A stretch of 52,717 bases of DNA, from assembly GCA_024640365.1 (NCBI GenBank), contig JAHEFE010000018.1, forward strand, positions 1 to 52,717, in the 5' to 3' direction. A program made the position numbers and the translations under genes. The DNA is from Woeseiaceae bacterium (lineage in GTDB: Bacteria > Pseudomonadota > Gammaproteobacteria > Steroidobacterales > Woeseiaceae). This document shows, one piece after another, positions 24,768-33,190 of this stretch (positions are counted from its first letter, which is position 1; each line of letters starts with the position of its first letter). The notes under the pieces were generated by a model. The model made no database searches and had not been told where the DNA came from. It worked only from the letters and a program-made list of their open reading frames with translations.

Positions 24768-26405
24768 ATGTTAAAGCGACGTAAACCATTGCATCCCGAC
24801 GCACCACTGCGATTGAATAATCACAGGCGACCCATGTCCCGTCGCGAATTTATTTCGCAGGGCTTTATGACTGGTGCGGCCACTATTATGAGCGGCAGCG
24901 TACTCGGTCTGTTTGCCGATCCGCGCGCGGCCTACGCAACGCTGTCTGGCGATATTTCTACATTGCGCGATAGCTGCGGCATCGTGACTGCAGGTGCAGG
25001 AAAAATTCCTTTTATCTGTTTCGACCTTGCCGGTGGTGCCAATATTTCGGGTTCTAACGTGCTGGTTGGCGGCATGGGCGGTCAGGAAGATTTCTTGAGT
25101 ACGGCGGGCTACAGCAAGCTTGGCTTGCCCGGCGATCGCATACCCTCCATTTTGAATCCGGTGAGTGGTCTCAGCGATTTCGTGAACCGCGAACTCGGGC
25201 TCGCGTTTCATTCGGATAGTGCGATGCTTGCCGGTATTAGCCAGAAACTGGGCGCAGCCAACGGTTTTATTAATGGCGCGGTAATACCGGCCCGCTCTGA
25301 CAATGATACTGGCAACAACCCGCATAACCCCATGTACGGAATTCATCGTGCAGGCGCCGATGGTGAACTGCTGACCCTGATTGGCTCACAAAGCTCGGTC
25401 TCTGGCGGCAACTCGATGTCGCCGAACACCATGATCGACCCGGCTGCACGGCCAACAAAAATTGATCGCACCAGTGATGCAACCGGACTGGTTGATACGG
25501 GCCAATTAGTTGGACTACTCGACCAGTCTGACGCGGTCGCGGTAATGGAATCCATTCAGCGCATTAGTGACATGAAGCTGGGACGGGTCAACACCAAAGT
25601 CACCGCAGACGATGTACTGAAAGACCTCGTCAGTTGTGGCTACGTCAAGGCGGCCGACCTCGCAGATCGTTACGGCAATCCTGGCGACATTAATCCCGCG
25701 CTGGACTGTCGCATCGTTGGTCCTAACGGCGTTTTCAGCCAGGCCGAATTCGACAGTGATGGCGAGTTCCGCAAGACCGCGGCAATCATGAAGCTGGTGG
25801 TTAATGGCTACGCGGGAGCTGGAACGGTCACCATGGGCGGCTTTGATTACCACACTGGCGATCGGGCTACCGGCGAATTGCGCGACCTGCGTGCCGGGCG
25901 CTGTATCGGTGCCTGTCTGGAATATGCCGCGAAAGTGGGCGTTCCATTGATGGTCTACGTGTTCAGTGATGGCTCCGTATTCAGTAACGGCATGATAGAC
26001 AACTCTGCCGATGGTGGTGGCAAAGGCGTGTGGACCGGCGACAACTCGTCGACAGCCGCATCCTATATGCTGGTTTACAATCCTGGCGGCGCACCGACTT
26101 TGTTCACCGGCGGCAGTGATGGCAACAGTGCTGCGCAACATCAGCAAATTGGCTGGATGCGAGCCGATGCCTCGGTAGAGACCGCAGGAACACCGGCGGC
26201 CAATAACGTTAATCTGCTGGTGGAAACCGTGGTACTAAACTACATGGCGCTGCACGGACAACAAAACCTGTTTGGCAACGCCGGGTTCTTCCCGAACCAT
26301 GGCCTGGGCAATGCCGCGTTGATGGACAGCCTGATAGCTTTTAACGCGATCGCACCGGGTGGACAAATTGGTCCACCACTACCGAATTCTTGCCCGGTCC
26401 CGTAA
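24768..26405 (+). CDS. Tat-exported protein of the DUF1501/DUF1552-like, alkaline-phosphatase-fold type
   Basis: A 545-residue protein. The N-terminus has a twin-arginine signal S-R-R-E-F-I with a hydrophobic stretch and A-A-Y-A before the mature part. F-I-C-F-D-L-A-G-G-A-N-I-S-G near residue 82 and G-G-F-D-Y-H-T-G-D near residue 358 resemble the strand and metal-ligand patterns of DUF1501 proteins. In many bacteria such proteins are encoded with DUF1588/DUF1592-type cytochromes, as here. The substrate is unknown. Some databases label similar proteins as GspF, which this is not. A strong terminator follows. Confidence 0.75.
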   Translation: MLKRRKPLHPDAPLRLNNHRRPMSRREFISQGFMTGAATIMSGSVLGLFADPRAAYATLSGDISTLRDSCGIVTAGAGKIPFICFDLAGGANISGSNVLVGGMGGQEDFLSTAGYSKLGLPGDRIPSILNPVSGLSDFVNRELGLAFHSDSAMLAGISQKLGAANGFINGAVIPARSDNDTGNNPHNPMYGIHRAGADGELLTLIGSQSSVSGGNSMSPNTMIDPAARPTKIDRTSDATGLVDTGQLVGLLDQSDAVAVMESIQRISDMKLGRVNTKVTADDVLKDLVSCGYVKAADLADRYGNPGDINPALDCRIVGPNGVFSQAEFDSDGEFRKTAAIMKLVVNGYAGAGTVTMGGFDYHTGDRATGELRDLRAGRCIGACLEYAAKVGVPLMVYVFSDGSVFSNGMIDNSADGGGKGVWTGDNSSTAASYMLVYNPGGAPTLFTGGSDGNSAAQHQQIGWMRADASVETAGTPAANNVNLLVETVVLNYMALHGQQNLFGNAGFFPNHGLGNAALMDSLIAFNAIAPGGQIGPPLPNSCPVP

Positions 26406-26423
26406 TACAGGCGAATTGTGAAC

Positions 26424-26457
26424 AAAAAAAGGCCCCTGAAAACGGGGCCTTTTTTTA
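26424..26457. terminator. Bidirectional terminator
   Basis: A7-GGCCCC-TGAAAAC-GGGGCC-T7: a symmetric hairpin with A and T runs that can end both the 20990-26405 operon (+) and the asmA-mutY-yggX operon (-). Confidence 0.92.
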
Positions 26458-26483
26458 TTAAAGAATTCCGTTGCCCGGACCTA

Positions 26484-26753
26484 CTACGTCTCTGGCGTAA
26501 ACCCTGCGGGCTTGGTCGCGCCGCCTGAAAAAAAGAACTTTTCCATTTCCGCGACCAGAAACTTGCGTGCCTCGGGCTCGATTGGCGTTAACCGATACTC
26601 GTTAATCAGCATTGTCTGGTGCGCCAGCCAGCGCTGCCACGCGACCTTGGATACATTGTCATAAATGCGCTGGCCCAGTTCGCCCGGATACGGTGCAAAA
26701 TCAAGCCCCTCACTTTCCTGTGCAAGCAATACGCAGTTCACTATTCGTGTCAT
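26484..26753 (-). CDS. yggX: Probable Fe(2+)-trafficking protein YggX
   Basis: An 89-residue cytosolic protein beginning T-R-I-V-N-C-V-L-L, with the conserved Cys near the start, G-L-D-F-A-P-Y-P-G-E-L-G, W-x-x-W-L-A-H-Q-T-M-L-I-N-E-Y and a C-terminal F-F-F. YggX protects iron-sulfur clusters and supports iron supply. It follows mutY with a TAATG overlap; the pairing with mutY, itself a 4Fe-4S protein, is usual in gammaproteobacteria. Confidence 0.96.
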   Translation of the reverse strand: MTRIVNCVLLAQESEGLDFAPYPGELGQRIYDNVSKVAWQRWLAHQTMLINEYRLTPIEPEARKFLVAEMEKFFFSGGATKPAGFTPET

Positions 26754-27820
26754 TAGTCTGTGTCTCTTTCCTGTTGCAGAATTGCCAGCAATTTGCTGAC
26801 CGGCGCCGCCAAACCGATTGCCTGCGGTACATCAAGATCGTACCAGAGTACGTCAGGCCTATCTCGTAAAATCGAGGGCGCAGCTGCCAAGTTTAGTACC
26901 ACCGGTTGTATATCCAGTTCGTAGTGACTAAAGCTGTGGCGTACTGCGCTCCGGCGCTGCACAACAAAACCTGCGCCAGCCAACTGAACTGCACACCAAT
27001 CTTCAACACTATGACCAACGTCCAACTCGGGGAAGCTCCACAAACCACCCCAGATTCCCGTAGCAGGACGACGATGCAGCAAGACTTCGCGCTGGTAACA
27101 TGCGATCAGCATTTGTGTTGCACGCAGGGGTTTTGTCGTCTTCGGCTTGCGCCCTGGAAACTGACCGATCGAATTAGTGGCCAACGCTACGCAACTCTCT
27201 CGCAACGGGCAATCGGTACAGCGCGGCTTGCTGCGCGTACACAGTGTGGCGCCGAGATCCATGATGGCTTGCGTGTAATCAGCCACGCGCCGCTCAGGCG
27301 TTTGTGCTTCGGCATGATCCCAAAACTTTCTCGCCACCGCGGTCGTACCCACCCAGCCCTCTATCGCAAAATGGCGGGCCAGTACTCGTTTCACATTGCC
27401 ATCCAGTATCGGATGCCGTTGACCTGCAGCAAGCGACAGGATCGCTCCGGCGGTTGACCGACCTATTCCCGGCAGCGACACCAACTCGTCAATGTCGCGA
27501 GGAAAATTACCGGCAAACTGATCACGAATCATGATCGCGGCTTTATGCAGGTTTCGTGCCCGGGCGTAGTAACCGAGACCTGACCAGTGATGCAAGACAT
27601 CATCTACGGCGGCGTCCGCCAACGCATCGACCGAAGGGAACGATGTCATGAATCTTTCAAAATACGGAATGACGGTAGCTACCTGGGTCTGCTGCAACAT
27701 AATTTCAGAGACCCACGTGCGGTAGAGCGATACGCCTGCTTGCCAGGGCAAATCATGACGACCGTGCTGGTCATACCAGGCAAGGAGGGGCCTAGCAATA
27801 TTTTCGCAACCGGCGTTCAT
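26753..27820 (-). CDS. mutY: Adenine DNA glycosylase MutY
   Basis: A 355-residue enzyme that removes adenine mispaired with 8-oxoguanine. Visible marks: D-L-P-W near the start, the catalytic Glu39 in S-E-I-M-L-Q-Q-T-Q, the HhH motif L-P-G-I-G-R-S-T-A-G-A-I, L-D-G-N-V-K-R-V, and the 4Fe-4S ligands C-x6-C-x2-C-x5-C in C-T-R-S-K-P-R-C-T-D-C. The C-terminal NUDIX-like domain (about 230-350) recognises 8-oxoG. It overlaps the upstream SRPBCC gene by 4 bp. Confidence 0.97.
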   Translation of the reverse strand: MNAGCENIARPLLAWYDQHGRHDLPWQAGVSLYRTWVSEIMLQQTQVATVIPYFERFMTSFPSVDALADAAVDDVLHHWSGLGYYARARNLHKAAIMIRDQFAGNFPRDIDELVSLPGIGRSTAGAILSLAAGQRHPILDGNVKRVLARHFAIEGWVGTTAVARKFWDHAEAQTPERRVADYTQAIMDLGATLCTRSKPRCTDCPLRESCVALATNSIGQFPGRKPKTTKPLRATQMLIACYQREVLLHRRPATGIWGGLWSFPELDVGHSVEDWCAVQLAGAGFVVQRRSAVRHSFSHYELDIQPVVLNLAAAPSILRDRPDVLWYDLDVPQAIGLAAPVSKLLAILQQERDTD

Positions 27821-28389
27821 TTTTTTGCCGCTCGATCCTGCGCCATAGCTTCGATGCGATCCACGGCGTCAGTGCCACCCTTTATCAGCGTGCGACGAAT
27901 CATGTAAGGACCAATAACAGGCGGCACCCAGAAACCCGGCTCCATTTCGAACTCATAGGTCATTAAAGTGCCACGACCCTCCGGTCTGAGATGCCAGTGT
28001 TCCCTGCTGAATCGAAAGTCACTCGTAGCTGGATCGACGGTCGCGACGACGTCGCTGGACGCATGGATATCAAGCCAGCCATAACGCTTCAGTCTTTTGC
28101 AAAACACGAAAACACAGCCTTCCATCAAGGTGTAAAAACGGGGCTTGCCGCCATCTTTTGCCGCGATGTTGCGGCCCTCGATAAAGAGACTACTCATATC
28201 GACAAAATGATCGTAGTCGATAATTACTTTGAACAAAGACTCTTCATCTACCGCAAACCAGGTACTTGACTGAAGTATGTAGCGATCTCCAACTCGCTCA
28301 ATTTCGACACTTCGCAAATCAGCCGCATTCGCCTGCAACAATAACAGGCAACAAGCAGCGACAAGCGGAGCTCTTATGAACATGCGCAT
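27817..28389 (-). CDS. Exported SRPBCC (START/polyketide cyclase-like) protein
   Basis: A 190-residue protein. A signal peptide (Q-A-N-A-A-D) is followed by a single START-like domain: F-A-V-D-E-E-S-L-F-K-V-I-I-D-Y-D-H-F near the start, a central strand run, then L-M-T-Y-E-F-E-M-E-P-G-F-W-V-P and the C-terminal helix I-K-G-G-T-D-A-V-D-R-I-E-A-M. Such domains bind hydrophobic ligands; here it would be periplasmic. A second start codon lies two codons in. It is encoded between an AsmA-like gene and mutY. Confidence 0.85.
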   Translation of the reverse strand: MRMFIRAPLVAACCLLLLQANAADLRSVEIERVGDRYILQSSTWFAVDEESLFKVIIDYDHFVDMSSLFIEGRNIAAKDGGKPRFYTLMEGCVFVFCKRLKRYGWLDIHASSDVVATVDPATSDFRFSREHWHLRPEGRGTLMTYEFEMEPGFWVPPVIGPYMIRRTLIKGGTDAVDRIEAMAQDRAAKK

Positions 28390-28408
28390 TATGGTCTTGG
28401 GCTATTAA

Positions 28409-30625
28409 TCAAGGCTTGAGCAAATCTTGCAGCTTCTTTTTCAGCTCTTCTTCCGGCGTCAGCTTTTTGACTGGCGGCGGCTCGGCTGCCGGCTCTCCTT
28501 CGACCGGCGGCTGCTCTGCGGGCGATTGCTCTGTCCCTGGAGTTTTTGCCGGCGGCGTTTTTTCTGCGCCCAATAGCTTGTCCAGCAATCGGCCTTTCAA
28601 TTCGTCAGTCTTTTTTTGTACTTCCTTCTCAACCCGGGCTTTGATCAAGGCTTCCACATCAGGTCGTATTGTCGGCGATGTGAGAGTACCGGTAAGACGT
28701 AAAGGTATTATGGCCCCTGTAAAGTCGTTCAATTCCTGCTCTGTTGCACCGCGCACGAATTCGGGCTTCTCCATTACGCGCGCCTGCATCGAATAGTCAA
28801 TTGCAGAAGTTACGAAATTGACCGTACCTTTGCCCGTCAAACGAAGAAACGGGAGCTCGGCCAACATGTCGTCATTTTTGAAAATACCGTTGCTTACTAC
28901 GCCGCTCGCGCTAATCGCCGAAAACTCTGTACGTGGAGGAACGCGCGGCTCCGGCAATGGCTCCTGTTTCAAGCGTGCTCTTGCCGCCCGGAGCTCGTAC
29001 CACACGTCAGTGCCCTGCCAGGCGCCGTCCGCCAATTCAAAGCCGATATTGCCGGCAAGATCGCTACGGATCTTCGCCAGGTTGCTGCCGGCACCCCTCA
29101 ACGTGAAATTCCCCCGCATCGTCCCGGTAATTTCATCACGCTTGAACACGGACCGAATCAACGCCTGTATTTGCAGGCCTTCAATCCGCTCATTGAGCGA
29201 CAACACAGGCACGTTGCCTGACGCATCAACCTGCACATCGCCCTCGTAAGTGCCCTCAAAAAGCGTCGCCGAGATTGGGTGCAAACGCAGCTTCCCGCCA
29301 GCGCTGTTCAACCCGAGCACTACCGACTGAAATGCCAGCCCCGACAATTCTGCGCGATCAAGCTTCAGGCTGCCCACAGCTTGCAGTGAGCGAATCATGT
29401 CGGTTGGAATCTCTATGTTGTCGATGCTGTCGTCGGCCGTATTTGCGTCGGCAGATGCTGTACTTGTCGGGGCCATGTAACGATCGAGATTGATCGAATC
29501 ACCGACGAGATCAAAACGGTAGCTACCCTTCTCATCCCGTGGAATAACGAGCTTGCCCTTTAAGCTTGTGTCGTCAATTTTGATCACTGCATTGCTCAGT
29601 GTCAGGGTGGTTTTGCCCAGGTCTGCCGCCGCAGTGAAGTCGACGCGCTCCATAGCGGACGGATCTGCGGTTTGTGGCGGCTCAACACCCAGTGTGCGCA
29701 TCAACTGCTTCAGCGAAAACCGTTCAACATGCAACGTCGCGCGCGGATTGATATCTCCGGCGTAAGACAGTGGTTCCATTTCGGCCGAGAAAGTAACGCC
29801 AAGCACGTGTGCTTTTATTTCGTCTGCGATAATACGTTCGTCCGCAAACTCCAGGCGCGCCTCATCCGTAGCCACCTCAAAAGCCGTCGGCGCTGGTGTG
29901 ATGCCACTCACCTCACCGCTCATTGCGAGCTTCTTGATGGTCAGCGCTGAGTCCTTCGTATCGAGTGCGGCCGTGCCGTTAACCCTCGCGTGGCCAGCAT
30001 AATTATCAGGTGCAATATCGAAATCAAACTCAGCGTCGAGCGCGAACGGTGCATTATTAACGATAGCGCCCGTGCTCATATTCAATGCTGTCATGGTGTA
30101 CTTGCTGCCATCTTGCGCATCACTGTAAGTAACCATTGCACCATTCAGGACAATGCCCGCAACCTGTAACTTCGCCGCACTGGTCAGGTCACTCTGGGTT
30201 GAAGTATCTGCTGCAGCACTTTCGCCGCTCAGATCATCCCAGTTACTGGTTCCGTTTTTAGCGACGGCGAGATTCATGACAAGACCGTCAAGACTCGCAC
30301 TACCGATCTGAATTTCTCGGTGGAGAAGTGGCCATAACTTCACACTCAACTGAGCGCTCGAAAAGCTGGCAAATGGCTCGGAGCCAAATCCCGTAGCGTT
30401 GCCAAGCCTGGTCTCACCGACTTGCACTGTCAGCCATGGAAACAAATTAACAGAAACGTCGCCGGCAATAATCAGTTCACGACCGGTTTTTTCCTGCACC
30501 TTGGCCGTGACCATATCTCTGTAGTCATTTGGGTCAAACAACAGATAGAAAGCCAACGACGCAACAACCAGAACAACCAATAGCCCGGAAAAAATGTAGG
30601 CGACAAGTTTAAATATACGAGCCAT
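28409..30625 (-). CDS. AsmA-family protein
   Basis: A 738-residue protein. The ATG at 30625, after GAGG at 8 nt, gives M-A-R-I-F-K-L-V-A-Y and a membrane anchor at about 8-28; an earlier ATG has no such site. F-D-P-N-D-Y-R-D and G-R-E-L-I-I-A-G-D-V are typical for AsmA. The long periplasmic part is beta-rich, in line with the bridge-like lipid-transport fold of AsmA/TamB relatives. The C-terminal roughly 60 residues are rich in Pro, Glu and Lys (P-P-V-E-G-E-P-A-A-E-P-P-P-V) and look unstructured. The family takes part in outer-membrane lipid homeostasis. Confidence 0.9.
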   Translation of the reverse strand: MARIFKLVAYIFSGLLVVLVVASLAFYLLFDPNDYRDMVTAKVQEKTGRELIIAGDVSVNLFPWLTVQVGETRLGNATGFGSEPFASFSSAQLSVKLWPLLHREIQIGSASLDGLVMNLAVAKNGTSNWDDLSGESAAADTSTQSDLTSAAKLQVAGIVLNGAMVTYSDAQDGSKYTMTALNMSTGAIVNNAPFALDAEFDFDIAPDNYAGHARVNGTAALDTKDSALTIKKLAMSGEVSGITPAPTAFEVATDEARLEFADERIIADEIKAHVLGVTFSAEMEPLSYAGDINPRATLHVERFSLKQLMRTLGVEPPQTADPSAMERVDFTAAADLGKTTLTLSNAVIKIDDTSLKGKLVIPRDEKGSYRFDLVGDSINLDRYMAPTSTASADANTADDSIDNIEIPTDMIRSLQAVGSLKLDRAELSGLAFQSVVLGLNSAGGKLRLHPISATLFEGTYEGDVQVDASGNVPVLSLNERIEGLQIQALIRSVFKRDEITGTMRGNFTLRGAGSNLAKIRSDLAGNIGFELADGAWQGTDVWYELRAARARLKQEPLPEPRVPPRTEFSAISASGVVSNGIFKNDDMLAELPFLRLTGKGTVNFVTSAIDYSMQARVMEKPEFVRGATEQELNDFTGAIIPLRLTGTLTSPTIRPDVEALIKARVEKEVQKKTDELKGRLLDKLLGAEKTPPAKTPGTEQSPAEQPPVEGEPAAEPPPVKKLTPEEELKKKLQDLLKP

Positions 30626-30748
30626 AGATAAAACCTCATGAATCACTGGCCCCCACCAGGACCTGGCTGGCCGTCAATGGCCTCCGCATTGAACAGTATA
30701 GTCGCTGGCCCTTTTTTATTCCGCCAAATACAGTCAGCTCAGTAAAAC

Positions 30749-30780
30749 GCAAAAAAAAAGCACCACCCGAGGGGTGGTGC
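30749..30780 (-). terminator. Rho-independent terminator after the DUF4097 gene
   Basis: On the minus strand the stem GCACCACCC / GGGTGGTGC with a 3-nt loop is followed by a run of nine T. It ends the sigma/anti-sigma/DUF4097 operon. Confidence 0.92.
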
Positions 30781-30847
30781 CAGCAGTCTGTCCGGTCATC
30801 CTGGTTGTAACTGCGGCTCCTTGAAAGTGGCAGCCGTAGTCGGACGA

Positions 30848-31726
30848 CTATTTTGTGCAAATATGAATGTTGCCATTGAGGGTATTGACGGAAACACGAC
30901 CGTCCCCACTACCCTCGGTAAATCTGAGCTCCACGCCGGGCGCGTATTCGCTGCTGCGACTGGCCTTCGGGCCAAAGCAATTCTTGATCCGACCATTGAA
31001 CGTCTCGATATCAAACTCTGCCGCAACCTTGCCGGTGAAGACGATATTAATACCACCATTAACGGACTCGGCATCCAGTTTGCCTCCGGGCAACAGCGCC
31101 GCACTTATTTCAATATCGCCGGATGTCGTATTTGCACCCAGCTCGCTGAAAGACCCGCCCACAATGCGCATATCACCACTAACCGTGGCACCATCAAACT
31201 CTCCAGATAAACCCGTAACCTCGATGTCGCCGCTAACCGATGCCAGCTCGGAGTCCATGGCCTTGAGGTCGCCCTTAATTGCTATGTCGCCACTAACTGT
31301 TGCTATGTCAATGTCTTTGGCAAAGACCTCAGCCTCTACATCACCGCTCACAGCCTGCAATTCCTGGGTGCCGTACACAGATTCAACATTGATATCTGCG
31401 CTCACGGTGGCCACCTCAATCGAGCTTCGTTGTGGGACATGAACAATGAGGTCCGCGCTTGCATCACGCGCATTGAACCGTGGAATCTTTACTTTGACTA
31501 AAATCTGCTTGCCATCGCGGGTAAAAACAAGCTCTTTGACACCGCTGCCAAGTTCACCAGTTACCTGAACCGTGTTGCGATCCCAGCCCTTAACCGCAAC
31601 CGAACCCGAGGTATTGGATATGCTCACCATGCCGTCAGGATCAGCGTCTAACGTCTTGTTGATATCTTCGCCGGCAAATGCCGCACTGCATACAAGGCTT
31701 GTTAGTAAAATCAGTATTCGTTTCAT
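30848..31726 (-). CDS. Exported DUF4097-family beta-repeat protein
   Basis: A 292-residue protein with a signal peptide ending S-A-A-F-A-G. The mature chain is a repeating beta-solenoid with about ten S-G-D-(I/V/M)-x-(I/V) or N-G-x-I turns (V-S-G-D-V-E-A-E-V; V-S-G-D-I-A-I-K-G; T-S-G-D-I-E-I-S). DUF4097 proteins are often encoded with sigma/anti-sigma pairs and are thought to be adhesin-like or envelope-stress outputs. It is last in the ECF operon, 64 bp after the anti-sigma gene. Confidence 0.88.
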   Translation of the reverse strand: MKRILILLTSLVCSAAFAGEDINKTLDADPDGMVSISNTSGSVAVKGWDRNTVQVTGELGSGVKELVFTRDGKQILVKVKIPRFNARDASADLIVHVPQRSSIEVATVSADINVESVYGTQELQAVSGDVEAEVFAKDIDIATVSGDIAIKGDLKAMDSELASVSGDIEVTGLSGEFDGATVSGDMRIVGGSFSELGANTTSGDIEISAALLPGGKLDAESVNGGINIVFTGKVAAEFDIETFNGRIKNCFGPKASRSSEYAPGVELRFTEGSGDGRVSVNTLNGNIHICTK

Positions 31727-31790
31727 AATAATTCTTCCGTAGTTATCTGCTGCGAACTACTCAGCTCGAATTCACGAGCTCGCCTCAGCA

Positions 31791-32354
31791 TCAAATATCG
31801 TCTCTTGGCATACCGCGAATGGCAAACCCATCCACCTTCGACAGGACTTCCAGCTCGCGCTGATAACTGCTCATCAACAGTTTTTGCAGCATCATGCTTT
31901 CTGGCTCTTCTGCCAATGCAGCATTGATTTCATCTATCGCTGCACGAATATTTTCCAGGTTTTTCCGTACATCTACCTGAGTTGGACCTGGCAACCGCTC
32001 CAACTCCTGCTCAAGACGAACCTCCAGGACCGCTCTCGCATCTTCGTATTCCGGGCCCAAAGGATTACCCACGCCAAAGCTCGCCGGCGCGACTCTCAGT
32101 ACAGGGACACCAACAACTTCTGTCACAGGCATATTTTTGGCTTCAAGCATCATGTAAGTGACAGCAGAAGCACCAATGAGCAGAACTATTGAAGCCGCTT
32201 GTGCAAAAGCGCCTTGCCAACGAGCCTGCCGTGGCTTCTCGATAGCCGATTCAATGCCCGCCCATAGATCCCGCTCTGGCACCACACCAATCGACAGCTG
32301 GCTTGCGGCGGCCATAATTTCGTCATCCAATTCGTGGTCACGCTTGTTCGTCAT
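31791..32354 (-). CDS. Putative membrane-bound anti-sigma factor
   Basis: A 187-residue protein with a cytoplasmic N-terminus of about 48 residues, one membrane helix (about 49-66, A-S-I-V-L-L-I-G-A-S-A-V-T-Y-M-M) and a periplasmic helical domain (V-D-V-R-K-N-L-E-N-I-R-A-A-I-D-E-I-N-A-A). The topology and its place directly after an ECF sigma gene, 3 bp apart, point to an anti-sigma factor. No zinc-binding H-x3-C-x2-C motif is present. The sensed signal is unknown. Confidence 0.75.
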   Translation of the reverse strand: MTNKRDHELDDEIMAAASQLSIGVVPERDLWAGIESAIEKPRQARWQGAFAQAASIVLLIGASAVTYMMLEAKNMPVTEVVGVPVLRVAPASFGVGNPLGPEYEDARAVLEVRLEQELERLPGPTQVDVRKNLENIRAAIDEINAALAEEPESMMLQKLLMSSYQRELEVLSKVDGFAIRGMPRDDI

Positions 32355-32357
32355 TTC

Positions 32358-32936
32358 CTATGCCTGTGTCAATTGTTGCGCTAGCAGACTTCTTGCCCGA
32401 TGAACTTGCGCTTTACTGGTCCCTTCCGCGATCCCCAGCATTTCGCCAGTCTCGGTATGGCTATACCCATATACAGCGTGTAATACGAAAGCATGCCTGG
32501 CCCCGTCGGGTAATCGATCGATAGCCCGGGTGAGGTCCTCCAGGTTTTCGCCATCCCCAACCAACTCGGGGTCCAACACCATATCGGCCACCACCATCAT
32601 CTGCTCTCTGTCTCGCTTGGATTTGCGTATGCGCCCAAGCACCGTGTTTACCGCAATGCGATGGAGCCATGTGCCAAATGCACTGTCATTGCGAAACAGG
32701 CCAAGCTTCGTCCAGGCCTGAATAAAAGCCTCCTGAGTACAATCTTCCGCCTCGCTCTTGTTCGCCGTCATTCGCAAGCACAAACCGTAAACCCGCTCGA
32801 TATGAATACGGTACAGAGCCTCAAAAGCACGCACACCGCCAGCCTGCGCCCGCTTAACAAGAACCCGCTCGTCATTGAGACCGACTGTCATTCGTGGCGC
32901 CTCTGCCCTGCTCTGCGTGAGAACAGGGTCCGGCAT
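32358..32936 (-). CDS. ECF-type RNA polymerase sigma factor
   Basis: A 192-residue sigma factor. Region 2 spans about 30-100 (A-F-E-A-L-Y-R-I-H; A-E-D-C-T-Q-E-A-F-I-Q-A-W; F-G-T-W-L-H-R-I-A-V-N); region 4 spans about 135-190 (L-P-D-G-A-R-H-A-F-V-L-H; G-Y-S-H-T-E-T-G-E-M-L-G-I-A-E-G-T-S-K). The ATG at 32936 has GGAAG upstream; a TTG at 32948 with GAGGAG 9 nt upstream is an alternative. It likely controls its own operon and envelope genes elsewhere. Confidence 0.93.
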   Translation of the reverse strand: MPDPVLTQSRAEAPRMTVGLNDERVLVKRAQAGGVRAFEALYRIHIERVYGLCLRMTANKSEAEDCTQEAFIQAWTKLGLFRNDSAFGTWLHRIAVNTVLGRIRKSKRDREQMMVVADMVLDPELVGDGENLEDLTRAIDRLPDGARHAFVLHAVYGYSHTETGEMLGIAEGTSKAQVHRARSLLAQQLTQA

Positions 32937-32974
32937 GACTGCTTCCAATAATCTTTACTCCTCATGCTCTTACC

Positions 32975-33003
32975 TATTGGATGCCCACCGACCACAAAAG
33001 GTT
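32975..33003 (-). promoter_or_regulatory. Candidate ECF-type promoter upstream of the sigma gene
   Basis: On the minus strand AACCTTTTG is followed about 15 bp later by ATCCAATA, 39 bp before the sigma start. AACC/AACTT-like -35 boxes are typical of ECF sigma factors, so self-regulation is plausible. The -10 box is not one I can match with confidence. Confidence 0.35.
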
Positions 33004-33190
33004 TACTCGGATGCCGCGTCTTCGAGATTTTTCCCCAAGTAGCCAGCGTTTCCTAATGATTCTGCTATCATGAGCCGGTCTAAAATAAGACCTTGCGCCA
33101 AAAGAGGCTTTGATTGTACAAGCTGAAAACAAGAACTATGGCATTAACAACAAAAAAAGCATGCAGAACGACCGGAGCAGCGGCTTAGCT

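Noticed and set aside
24768..26405. Type II secretion protein GspF
   Set aside because: The protein has a Tat signal and a soluble exported fold, with no GspF membrane domains.
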